64,000 nt of DNA, taken from Croceicoccus marinus. GTDB taxonomy: Bacteria; Pseudomonadota; Alphaproteobacteria; Sphingomonadales; Sphingomonadaceae. Location: positions 310,001 through 374,000 of the forward strand of contig NZ_CP019603.1 of NCBI RefSeq assembly GCF_001661675.2, in the 5' to 3' direction. The position numbers and the translations under genes are program-made. The notes under the pieces were generated by a model. The model saw only the letters and a list, made by a program, of their open reading frames with translations. It was not told the DNA's origin and ran no database searches. This document shows positions 43,414 to 51,887 of the stretch, piece by piece (position 1 is the first letter of the stretch; each line of letters begins with the position of its first letter).

Positions 43414-45917
43414 CAGAACTCGTACCCCAGGCGCAGGCCATAGGTGCGCGGCGGTTCATAGACCGTCCCCGACACGTTGCCGGCCCCGACCTGGCGCAGC
43501 GTGGGCATCGCCTCGTCCGTGATGTTGCGGATGAACGCCGTGGCGCGCCACCCGCCGACCACGGGACGCAGCGTCAGCGATGCATCGAGCGTCAGGTCGT
43601 CGCCGCTATTGCTGGTCGGCAGATAGGCGAAGCCCACCACGCGGTTGCTGCGATACCGGCTGTCGAACGTGCCGGTCAGCTCAAGATCGCCCAGCGGGAC
43701 GGTCTGCTCGATCCCCAGGTTCAACGTCCATTCCGGCGCGTTCAGCGCAGGCTTGCCCGAACAATCGATGTCGAACGAACGCTGCGGGCCCAGCACCTGC
43801 GTCGCGTCGCAGCCGGTGACCGGCGTCAGGAAGTTGGGCGGATCGGTCGCATCCGACAGATCGACCTGGTTGTACGAGAAGGAATCGTAGGTCGCGTCGA
43901 GATATTGCACATTGCCGCGCAGCAGCGTGTTCGGCGTGGCCAGGAACTGGAAGTCCATCTCGGCCCCGGTGATCGAGGATTCGCCGACATTGCGGGTATA
44001 GAACGAATTATTGCCCCGGCCATCGACGCCCAGCGCCGCAAGCTGCTGCCCGCGATATTCCCAATAGAACACCTCAAGGTTCATCTGCAGGCGATTGTCG
44101 AAGAAGCTGTTTTTCGATCCCAACGTCCATGCATCGATATATTCGGGCTCGTATTCCTCCTGCCCGACGGTGATGTTGAAGCCGCCTGCGCGAAAGCCGG
44201 TCTCGAAGCTGGCATAGACGAGGTTGTCGGGCGTGATGTCATATTCCGCCGCCAGCCTATAGGTCACTTCCTCGTCTCCGGAATCGCGGACGATGTCGGT
44301 CGGCGTGGCGATCAGCAGAGCCTGCGGCCCCGTCATGCCGAACGGGCCATAGGGAAAGGCCCCGGCAATCGGATCGGCATTCAGCGGCGAACCGGCGGGG
44401 AACAGGGCCGGGTCAAGCTGCTCCAGCGTGTCGCGCAAGGTCAGGCCGACCGGGAAGTTCGGCACCTGCGGGCAGCTGGGCGGACCGAAGGCCGGTTCGA
44501 TCAGGCAGACGCCGGCCAGGGAATCCACCCGTGCATCGATCGACCGGGCTTCGTCGGTATAGCGCAGCCCGCCGACCAGGCGGAAATCTTCGGTGAGATT
44601 ATAGGTCAGCCGTCCGAACACGGCCGTCGATTCCGTATCGGTATCGAACCGGTTGAACGACACGGTCGAGAACTGGTTGTACGAATTGAGCCCCGACACG
44701 GACTCGTCGAAATAATAGGCGCCGAGCAACCAGTCCAATTGTCCCAGGGCTCCGGATGCGCGCGCCTCGATGCTGAACTGCGTGGCCAGGTCCTGCTGGA
44801 CCGCGCCGCGGAACGGCGCCCCGTTGAACTGGTTGTCGAGCCGGGATTCGCGATAGGCCGGAATGACGACGAGATCGAGGTCGCCCAGATCCAGGTTCAC
44901 TTCGGCGTTCATGCCCCAGAACTCGTCATCGCGCGACGGATAGGCGTAGCCGGTCACCGGAGAATACAGCGGGGCGGCGGTGGCGGTATCGCGGATGAAC
45001 TCGCCCGCCTGCGGCGTATGGATGCCCGTGAAGGGCTGCGACACATTGTCCGGCGCCGGCACGAAGTTCCAGTTCGGGATGGTGGCGCCGGGATTGAACG
45101 GCGAGAAGGCATAGACGCCGTCGACATTGACGCCGGGTCCGACGCCCTTGGTCGTGGAATAATCCGCAGACAGCCGGATATCGAGCGTGTCGCTGACCTC
45201 GAACAACAGCTGCCCGCGCAGCGCCAGATCGTCGGCATCGCCGGTTCCGTCGTCGTAAAAGCCGTCGCGCTCGCTCACCGTACCGGCAAGCCGCGCCGCG
45301 ATGCGCTCTCCGATCGGAGCGTTGAGGACGGCGGTCAGCTGATAGGCGTCGTAATTGCCGTATTGTCCGCTGACCTCGCCGCCCAGCACGCCGAGTTCGG
45401 GCGTGTTGGGGATGACATTGACCGCGCCGCCGGTGGCGTTGCGGCCATAGAGCGTGCCTTGCGGCCCCTTCAGTACCTCCACCCGGTTGAGGTCGAGGAA
45501 CGACGCGATGGTCGAGGACGGCCGCCCGATATAGACCCCGTCGATATTGAACGCGATCGCGGGATTGGTGTAGCCGTTATTGGTGAAATTGCCGACGCCG
45601 CGCACGAAATAGCCGGGGTTCGACCCGCCCCCGTTCACCACATAGAGCGACGGCGCGACGCGGTTCAGAGCGGTGGCATCGACGACACCGGCAAGCTCGA
45701 GCTGATCGCCGGTCGCGGCATTGATCGGAATGGCCGCGTCCTGCAGCGTTTCCTCTCGCCGCTGGGCGGTGACGGTAATGACGTTGAGGCCTGCTGGCCG
45801 CTGATCGGCGGCCCGATCACCGGCGGAATTGCCTGGCCCGGCGGCGTCCTGCGCCATGGCGGGCTGGCAAATCAGCGCCAGCGAAAGCGCAGTGCCGGCG
45901 AACAAATGCTTCTGCAT
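43413..45917 (-). CDS. TonB-dependent receptor of the LysR-controlled operon
   Basis: 834 residues with signal peptide (LICQPAMAQDA). The TonB box region is VITVTAQRREETLQDAA. The plug (about 50-165) contains FVRGVGNFTNNGYT, VYIGRPSSTIASFLDLNRVEVLKGPQGTLYGRNATGGAVNVIP, and the barrel ends PRTYGLRLGYEF. The plug type is the one common in sphingomonad receptors for aromatic and plant compounds. It is the first gene of an operon with MBL, GST, cupin and FAH, divergent from lysR. Unlike the carbohydrate receptors, it lies with aromatic-type genes, so an aromatic or aryl-ester ligand is likely. Confidence 0.9.
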   Translation of the reverse strand: MQKHLFAGTALSLALICQPAMAQDAAGPGNSAGDRAADQRPAGLNVITVTAQRREETLQDAAIPINAATGDQLELAGVVDATALNRVAPSLYVVNGGGSNPGYFVRGVGNFTNNGYTNPAIAFNIDGVYIGRPSSTIASFLDLNRVEVLKGPQGTLYGRNATGGAVNVIPNTPELGVLGGEVSGQYGNYDAYQLTAVLNAPIGERIAARLAGTVSERDGFYDDGTGDADDLALRGQLLFEVSDTLDIRLSADYSTTKGVGPGVNVDGVYAFSPFNPGATIPNWNFVPAPDNVSQPFTGIHTPQAGEFIRDTATAAPLYSPVTGYAYPSRDDEFWGMNAEVNLDLGDLDLVVIPAYRESRLDNQFNGAPFRGAVQQDLATQFSIEARASGALGQLDWLLGAYYFDESVSGLNSYNQFSTVSFNRFDTDTESTAVFGRLTYNLTEDFRLVGGLRYTDEARSIDARVDSLAGVCLIEPAFGPPSCPQVPNFPVGLTLRDTLEQLDPALFPAGSPLNADPIAGAFPYGPFGMTGPQALLIATPTDIVRDSGDEEVTYRLAAEYDITPDNLVYASFETGFRAGGFNITVGQEEYEPEYIDAWTLGSKNSFFDNRLQMNLEVFYWEYRGQQLAALGVDGRGNNSFYTRNVGESSITGAEMDFQFLATPNTLLRGNVQYLDATYDSFSYNQVDLSDATDPPNFLTPVTGCDATQVLGPQRSFDIDCSGKPALNAPEWTLNLGIEQTVPLGDLELTGTFDSRYRSNRVVGFAYLPTSNSGDDLTLDASLTLRPVVGGWRATAFIRNITDEAMPTLRQVGAGNVSGTVYEPPRTYGLRLGYEF

Positions 45918-45974
45918 CGTGAGATCCTTCCCAAAGCGGCCTTCTGTTGTGACCTTGCAGAGAGGCTGTCACGC

Positions 45975-46003
45975 GGACGACGATACGTCCAATTTTTTGT
46001 TTT
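45975..46003 (-). promoter_or_regulatory. LysR-regulon element, copy 2, with dyad
   Basis: The plus-strand sequence GTCCAATTTTTTGTTTT (45987-46003) matches 16/17 of the copy at 28406-28422. Here it overlaps a dyad GGACG-ACGATA-CGTCC (45975-45990). It lies 58-86 bp upstream of the TBDR start and just before lysR, the classical position for a LysR-type site that activates the divergent operon and represses its own gene. Confidence 0.6.
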
Positions 46004-46034
46004 TCTCGTTATGCATAGATGCTAGCAATCGTTG

Positions 46035-46937
46035 ATGCGGCTCGACAATTTCGATCTCAACCTGCTGGTGGCTTTCAACGTGCTGATGGAGGAGCGCAGC
46101 GTGACGGCGGCTGCCCGGCGCATGAACATCACCCAGCCCGCGATGAGCGCGGCGCTTAAACGGCTGCGCGAATCCTTTCAGGACGAGCTGCTGGTGCAGA
46201 ACGGGAAGAAGATGTTTCCCACTCCCCATGCGCTCGCGCTCGCGCCCGAGGTCGAAGCGACGCTGGTCAGGTTCCGCAGCCTGATCTCGACCGGAACCGT
46301 GTTCGATCCCGCTACCTCGAAGCGGCAGTTCAAGCTGGTCACTTCGGACTATATCACCACGGTGCTGCTGGTCCCGCTGATCCGGACATTGCACGAGGAA
46401 GCACCGGGCATCCGGCTGGACCTGTCGCTGCCCTCTCCGGAAAGCCCCGAGCTGATCGAAAGGGGCGAGGCAGACCTGGTGATTTCGCCCGAACGGTTCA
46501 TGATCGGCAACCACCCGCGCGAAAAGATCTTCGAGGAGCGACTGGTGGTCGTCGGCTGCCGCTCCAACCCCGCGCTCGAAGGCAGCATGTCGGTGGAGCG
46601 CTTTCTGGGCTGCGGCCATGTCAGCACGCGCATTGCGGGCCGGGACACCTTTATTGAGGAAGCGCTGGGCAAGACCATAGGCGAACGCAGGGTGGAAGTG
46701 ACCGCCCAGTCCTTCATCCAGGTGCCGTGGCTGCTTCGCAATACCAATCGCCTTGCCGTGATGCACGAACGGCTGGCCAAGGTATGCGCAGATCCGCTGT
46801 CGCTCCGCATCGCCGACCCCGACTTCGATCTGCCGGTCATGGCCGAAATGATGATGTATCACTCAACCCGGTCCAAGGACGAGGGGCTGGCCTGGCTGAG
46901 GCGCAAGCTGATCGAGGTTGCCCGTTCGTCCTCTTGA
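46035..46937 (+). CDS. LysR-family transcriptional regulator (NahR/LinR/NodD-like)
   Basis: 300 residues from the ATG at 46035; the TTG just before it (46032) is in frame but less likely. The winged-helix start is MRLDNFDLNLLVAFNVLMEERSVTAAARRMNITQPAMSAALKRLR, shared with NahR, LinR and NodD-type regulators of aromatic genes. The effector domain starts near residue 90 (KRQFKLVTSDYITTVLLVPL). It is divergent from the TBDR-MBL-GST-cupin-FAH operon and convergent with GH3. Shared DNA elements suggest it also controls the monooxygenase operon 18 kb away. The inducer is unknown. Confidence 0.9.
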   Translation: MRLDNFDLNLLVAFNVLMEERSVTAAARRMNITQPAMSAALKRLRESFQDELLVQNGKKMFPTPHALALAPEVEATLVRFRSLISTGTVFDPATSKRQFKLVTSDYITTVLLVPLIRTLHEEAPGIRLDLSLPSPESPELIERGEADLVISPERFMIGNHPREKIFEERLVVVGCRSNPALEGSMSVERFLGCGHVSTRIAGRDTFIEEALGKTIGERRVEVTAQSFIQVPWLLRNTNRLAVMHERLAKVCADPLSLRIADPDFDLPVMAEMMMYHSTRSKDEGLAWLRRKLIEVARSSS

Positions 46938-46958
46938 TCCGCCAAGCGGAAGGCAACC

Positions 46959-48962
46959 CTATCGCGCGCCGCCGAAACGGTAATGCCGCGGATAAAGCGG
47001 ATCGCCGCTGTCGGACGGCGTGCCGGGACGCTGCCTTTCGACCGAGGCCATCGAGGACGGCAGTTCGAAGGGCAGCCGCCCCTCCGGACCGATTTTCCCG
47101 GTCAGGACATCCAGAAACGCATCGTCATTCGCGCCGAAACCCGCGATCAGCACGTTGGCGCGCTGCCGGAACGGCGTCAGAATCGCCGGCCGGTCCAGCT
47201 GCACCTCGACCACCAGCGGCAGCCCGGCAGGCAGTCCGTCGACGAACTTCACCGGTTCGGAACCCGGCGCGAAGGCAAGGCTGCCTTCCTGCTGCATCGA
47301 TCCGAACATGTAGTTGGGATGCAGGGTTTCGAACGGCGAAACCGTGCGCATTACCGCCAGCTCTGCCTCCGCGGGATCGCTCACCGGGACCAGGCCCGCA
47401 GCGCGTGCGGCATCCGCGTCCACGCCGTGCAGCAGCACCCTGGTGCCCGGCGCGGCGGGAAGGCGCCCGTCATTCTCCAGCAGCACCATCGAGCGCGCCT
47501 GCACCGAACGGCCCCACGCGATGTCGCTCTCGCTGCCCACCAGCGCCGCGACGCCGGTTTCGTCGACGAAGGGATGTTCGTATTGCCCCATCGCGAAATC
47601 CACCAGCATGACCCGCCGCACCGCGCGGTCCAGCAGTTCCTCGCCGATCAAGCCGCTGCGAACGGCCTCGACGATGGGGGCGGCATCTTCCAGCCCGCCG
47701 AACTGGTCGACGCCGGCGTTCATCGCCTTGGCCACGCGCTGCGCCTTGGTCAGATCCTCGACCCCCCACGCGGTCGATACGCCCTGAAAGCTGGGGCGGG
47801 TACCCGCGGGGAAGCCGTTCATGCAGATGTCGCCGCAATCCTCGATGATGGCCCAGTCCGACAGCACCAGCCCGTCGAACCCGAGCTGGCTGCGCAGTAC
47901 CCCGCCGATGACATCGCGGTTGAAGGCCGCGCCGACCTGTTCGGTTTCGCGGCCATCGAATTCCAGCCCCTGCAGCACCGAATAGGAAGGCATCACGCCA
48001 GCCGCCCCGGCATCGATCGCGCCCTCGAACGGTCGGACGTGCTGGGCGAATTCTTGCGCGTCCACGCGTGAGAAACGCCCATAGCGATTATGCGCGTCCA
48101 GCCCGTCGACGGCGGCGCTGTACCCGGCGAAATGCTTGATGACAGCGGCCACGCCGTTCGGCTGCAGCCCGTCGCTCCCGCCCTGCAGGCCGGTCACGAA
48201 TGCCGCCGCCATGCGCGCGGCCAATGCGGGATCGTCGCCATAGGTTTCGAAGAAGCGCGGCCAGCGCGGTTCGGTGGCCAGGTCGATCTGCGGCCCCAGC
48301 AGCATCGAAATGCCGACCGCGCGCAGGTCGCGCCGGACCAGATCGGCCTGACGCCTGACCAGATCATCGTCCCCCAGCGCCGCGAAGCCCGGCGAATTGG
48401 GCCACACGCTGAAGGAACCGGCCGCGAAACTGGCACCGATCAGGCCGGTGTAGCTGTGGCGCGAATTGCTGGACAGCACCAGTGGAATGCCCAGCCTGCC
48501 GGTTTCGGCCACGCCCTGCGCCTCGTTATTGGCGCGGGCCAGCGTGGCGGCATCGGCGGAAAGCCGGATGTTGAGATGGGTTGCGTGCCGGTTCGATATC
48601 GTCTGCGCCAGAGCGCCAAGGTCGTGCCCGGTCGCCTGCTGCCCGTATTCCGCATTCGGATTGAGGCCCGGCACGATCAGCTGGCCCGCCTTCTCCTCAA
48701 GCGTCATGCGCCCGATCAGATCGGCAGCGCGCCGTTCGGGCGAAAGGCGCCAGTCCTCGTAGGCGGTAAGCGAGCCGCTGCGATCGAGATCGCGGAACCG
48801 CAGCCCGTCGAACTCGATGATCGGGATCGATCCGGTGGTCAGTTCGGGCTGACCGGCACCTGCCATGGGCGCCAGCGGCGCATCCTGCATGGACGGAGCG
48901 CACGACGCCAGTGCGAGCGCCGCGACCGCTCCGTAAAGCGCATTTGTCCTGCGATTGGTCAT
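46959..48962 (-). CDS. GH3 glycosidase, lipoprotein
   Basis: 667 residues from the ATG at 48962 (MTNRRTNALYG); the upstream in-frame Met lies in a less protein-like leader. The lipobox is ALASC (Cys21). The GH3 barrel shows MTLEEKAGQLIVPG, KHFAGYSAAVDGLDAHNRYG and the nucleophile Asp369 in GFDGLVLSDWAII. The alpha/beta sandwich second domain follows (ARSMVLLENDGRLPAAPG) and ends KIGPEGRLPFELPSSM. There is no PA14 or Fn3 insertion. GH3 enzymes of this layout are exo-beta-glucosidases or beta-xylosidases. It lies 163 bp after a TBDR on the same strand and may share its transcript. Confidence 0.88.
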   Translation of the reverse strand: MTNRRTNALYGAVAALALASCAPSMQDAPLAPMAGAGQPELTTGSIPIIEFDGLRFRDLDRSGSLTAYEDWRLSPERRAADLIGRMTLEEKAGQLIVPGLNPNAEYGQQATGHDLGALAQTISNRHATHLNIRLSADAATLARANNEAQGVAETGRLGIPLVLSSNSRHSYTGLIGASFAAGSFSVWPNSPGFAALGDDDLVRRQADLVRRDLRAVGISMLLGPQIDLATEPRWPRFFETYGDDPALAARMAAAFVTGLQGGSDGLQPNGVAAVIKHFAGYSAAVDGLDAHNRYGRFSRVDAQEFAQHVRPFEGAIDAGAAGVMPSYSVLQGLEFDGRETEQVGAAFNRDVIGGVLRSQLGFDGLVLSDWAIIEDCGDICMNGFPAGTRPSFQGVSTAWGVEDLTKAQRVAKAMNAGVDQFGGLEDAAPIVEAVRSGLIGEELLDRAVRRVMLVDFAMGQYEHPFVDETGVAALVGSESDIAWGRSVQARSMVLLENDGRLPAAPGTRVLLHGVDADAARAAGLVPVSDPAEAELAVMRTVSPFETLHPNYMFGSMQQEGSLAFAPGSEPVKFVDGLPAGLPLVVEVQLDRPAILTPFRQRANVLIAGFGANDDAFLDVLTGKIGPEGRLPFELPSSMASVERQRPGTPSDSGDPLYPRHYRFGGAR

Positions 48963-49125
48963 GACTGTATTTCCGCTCCCTGCGGTGGATGCCCGCATTA
49001 TCTATCCCGCGATTCGGTGCCGCTCATCGGCCGAAGAAAACCGACAGCAGATGAGCCAGGCTCCGGCATGCGCCCCCGCAAGCGGACCGAACCGCTCGCG
49101 AAGGCGCCATGCCGCGTGCCCAGCC

Positions 49126-51540
49126 TCAATATTCCGCGCTGAGCGAAATGCCGACCGAACGGACCGAATCCAGCCCGAAGCGCTGGTTGTAGGTCACGAC
49201 GCCGTCATTGTTCTCACCGGAATCGGTGGCGATGCTGACGGGGATATGCTCGTTCGTGCAGTTCTTGCAGAACACGCTTGCCCGCACCCGGTCGTTTATA
49301 TTGACGCCGCCGCTGAAGCCGAACGTGTCGACCGCGCCATAGTTCGCCAGCGGGACCTGGTTGATCTGGTACTGGACGCTGGAGCGGTGATACCAGTTAC
49401 CCTCGATGAACGGGACCACGTCGCCGCTTACAGGGAACTCGTAGATCGCCTGCACCGTCGCCGTCAGATCGGGCGACAGCGGCAGGGTGTTGCCACCCGC
49501 ATCGAAGGTGCCATCGACCGCGCAGGACGGATCGGGCTGGCCCAGATAGCATTGCGCGCCGGGGAAGCTGTCGAATTCCGCATCGAGGAAAGTCGCCGCG
49601 CCATTGATGCTCAGCCCGTCGAAGGGGCGGGCGCCCAGCGTCACCTCGACGCCCTGCGTCGTCACCTTGGCAGCGTTCTGCACGACATAGGTCAGCAGTT
49701 CCTGGTCGAACGCCTGCACCTGGAAATCGTCGAACTTGGTGCGGAATGCCGACACGTTGAAGGTCACCGCACCGTCCAGAAGCGTGGTCTTCACGCCGAT
49801 TTCGAACGCGTCGGAGGTTTCGGGATCGATCGGCTGCACCTGCGCCACCCCGTTGGCGTCGGCGATCGCGGTGGTGTTGAACCCCGGACCCTTGTAGCCG
49901 CGGCCATAGAAGCCATAGAGCATGATGTTGCGCGTCGGCTCGTACTGGCCGCCGATCTTCCAGCTGAAGTTGGTGTTGCTGGTCTCGCCCGTATAGACGC
50001 CGGGAAGAACGCCAAGATTGATAAACGCGTCGATCTGGCCCTGGTCGACTTCCAGCTCCACCTCGTCGCGGGTGACGCGGCCGCCAGCGAACACTTCCAG
50101 CCCGTCGGCCAGTTCATAGTTCAGCTGGCCGAAACCGGCATAGCTGGTGGTATCTTGCGTCGCGAAATAGGACCGGCCCAGGAAATAGTCGTTGCTGACC
50201 GAGCAATTGGGCGGACCGCCCGGCGCAACCTCTGCGCCCACGCAGAACGGAAAGCTGGGCAGCAGGAAGCTGGGGAAGCCCGCGTTTCCGAACAGCGCGT
50301 TGCTGGTGTCGAGCTTGGAACGGAAATAATACAGGCCGACTTGCCCGCTCAGCCGCTCGCCCGAGGGGAGCGACAGGCGAAGCTCGTTCGAGAACTGGTC
50401 ATAGGCAGTGTCGGAATAGTTGGTGTTCACCTCGGCCGTGGGAACCAGGTCGACGTCCAGGTTCTGCTGGGTATCGAAATAGCGCCATGCAAAGACGTTC
50501 GAAATCTCGAAGCCCGAACCGAATTCATAGCTGACCGTCGCCTGCGCGCCGCCGATGTCGGAATCGACGAAGAACCCCCCGTCGGCGGTATTCAGGAAAT
50601 TGTCGGGTCCGGGCACGGCGCCGGCATCCAGCACCAGCTGCTCGCGCGCACTGCCCTCGCCGAATTGCAGATAGGTGTTGCCGAAGCGGTTGAGCCCGGT
50701 CCGCAGCTCGTTGTAATCGCCGATCACATAGATCGAGAGGCCGCCGTCGCTCTCGTAAAGATACTTCGCCTTGAGCTGGATGTTGCGGTTCGCATCGTAA
50801 TTCTTGTTCGGAACATCGACGAAGGGAACCGTGCCGCCCTCAAACGGAACGAGCCGCGTGACGGGCGATTCCTGATAGGCATAGAGCGCATTGAGGCGCA
50901 GCGCCGAATTGGCCGAAACGGGGATGTTCAGGACCTGCTTGGCGATGATGCCCGGCGCGTTGCGATCCGCACCCGGCGTCGCGCGGTTCGAGATCTCGAT
51001 GTCGGTGCTGCCCGACATTGCGCCGATCTCGGGCCTGGCGGTGACGATGTTCAGCAAACCGGCCGAGGCATTCTTGCCGAACAACAGGCCCTGCGGCCCG
51101 TTCAGCACCTCGACGCGGGCGACGTCGTACAGCAGCGGCGTGCCCAGATCGGGGCGGCCCAGGTTCACCTCGTCCAGCGCGAGCGCGACACTGGTGTCGA
51201 TCGTGTTGGCAAAGGCCAGGGTGCCCACGCCGCGAACCGCGAAATTATTGTCCGCACCGACCTGAAGGCTGGGCGCCGCCGCGGCGATGCCGCTCAGATC
51301 GTTGATCTGCCGCGATTCAAGCGCCTCTTCGGTCACCGCGGTCAGGCTGACAGGCACGTCCTGCAGGTTCTCGGCCCGGCGCTGCGCGGTCACGATGATG
51401 GTTCCGGCGGGAGCAACCTCTTCTCCGGTCTGTCCGGTCGTATCCTGCGCGAATGCGGGGTTCGCTGCCGCGCCGGCGGCCAATGCGGCCACGAAAAGCG
51501 CCAGGCGCGAAGCGGAATGTGCGTAATGTCGTTCGGTCAC
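49126..51540 (-). CDS. TonB-dependent receptor next to GH3
   Basis: 804 residues with signal peptide (ALAAGAAANPAFAQD). The TonB-box-like start is IIVTAQRRAENLQDVPVS, with plug features FAVRGVGTLAFANT, LDEVNLGRPDLGTPLLYDVARVEVLNGPQGLLFGKNASAGLLNI. The barrel runs to GISLSAEY. An in-frame cysteine pair near CYLGQPDPSCAVDG and another near CKNC could cross-link extracellular loops. The downstream GH3 enzyme suggests a glucoside or xyloside ligand. Its start faces the other TBDR at 51888 across a 347-bp region. Confidence 0.9.
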   Translation of the reverse strand: MTERHYAHSASRLALFVAALAAGAAANPAFAQDTTGQTGEEVAPAGTIIVTAQRRAENLQDVPVSLTAVTEEALESRQINDLSGIAAAAPSLQVGADNNFAVRGVGTLAFANTIDTSVALALDEVNLGRPDLGTPLLYDVARVEVLNGPQGLLFGKNASAGLLNIVTARPEIGAMSGSTDIEISNRATPGADRNAPGIIAKQVLNIPVSANSALRLNALYAYQESPVTRLVPFEGGTVPFVDVPNKNYDANRNIQLKAKYLYESDGGLSIYVIGDYNELRTGLNRFGNTYLQFGEGSAREQLVLDAGAVPGPDNFLNTADGGFFVDSDIGGAQATVSYEFGSGFEISNVFAWRYFDTQQNLDVDLVPTAEVNTNYSDTAYDQFSNELRLSLPSGERLSGQVGLYYFRSKLDTSNALFGNAGFPSFLLPSFPFCVGAEVAPGGPPNCSVSNDYFLGRSYFATQDTTSYAGFGQLNYELADGLEVFAGGRVTRDEVELEVDQGQIDAFINLGVLPGVYTGETSNTNFSWKIGGQYEPTRNIMLYGFYGRGYKGPGFNTTAIADANGVAQVQPIDPETSDAFEIGVKTTLLDGAVTFNVSAFRTKFDDFQVQAFDQELLTYVVQNAAKVTTQGVEVTLGARPFDGLSINGAATFLDAEFDSFPGAQCYLGQPDPSCAVDGTFDAGGNTLPLSPDLTATVQAIYEFPVSGDVVPFIEGNWYHRSSVQYQINQVPLANYGAVDTFGFSGGVNINDRVRASVFCKNCTNEHIPVSIATDSGENNDGVVTYNQRFGLDSVRSVGISLSAEY

Positions 51541-51887
51541 AGCTCATCTCTCCCTGTGTTGCCCGTAAGCCCCAATCGATTTCTATCTGACCGGGTAGTG
51601 GAATTGGCCTTACCGCATCCGACCAATCTATCAAAAACTATTCGATTGATGGAGTTCGATCATTAAGATTGATGGTATGCGCGGTTCCCGCCCGGTATTG
51701 GCAGGGCTTCTGCACGCAACCGTCATGGAAACATCCCTGCGCTGACCGCTGCACACACAGACGGCTATCTTTATCGTCAACAATATCGCCAACAAGATTG
51801 CTTGCGACTTTTTGGTTGTGCGGCGCCAGGTTTTGGCCTTCCCTGATGATCACCGGCACAGATCGGCAGGATAGGGAGGTGAGAGCG
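51541..51887. promoter_or_regulatory. Divergent promoter region of two TBDR genes
   Basis: No gene is supported. The region holds an 8-bp palindrome AATCGATT (51574-51581) with a central CG. A more AT-rich stretch (51625-51675) follows, with repeated GATTGATGG-like words (51650 and 51670) near GACCAATCTATC, a plausible promoter/operator zone. The ribosome binding site AGGGAGGTGAG precedes the plus-strand receptor. The LacI gene at 54637-55665 is the natural candidate regulator, but no convincing pair of operators was found. Confidence 0.4.

Noticed and set aside
43905..46025. 706-codon plus-strand frame over the TBDR at 43413-45917
   Set aside because: Antisense shadow; the minus-strand frame has signal peptide, plug motifs and barrel.
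48955..51666. 903-codon plus-strand frame over another TBDR
   Set aside because: Antisense shadow of the receptor gene at 49126-51540; no domain pattern in the translation.
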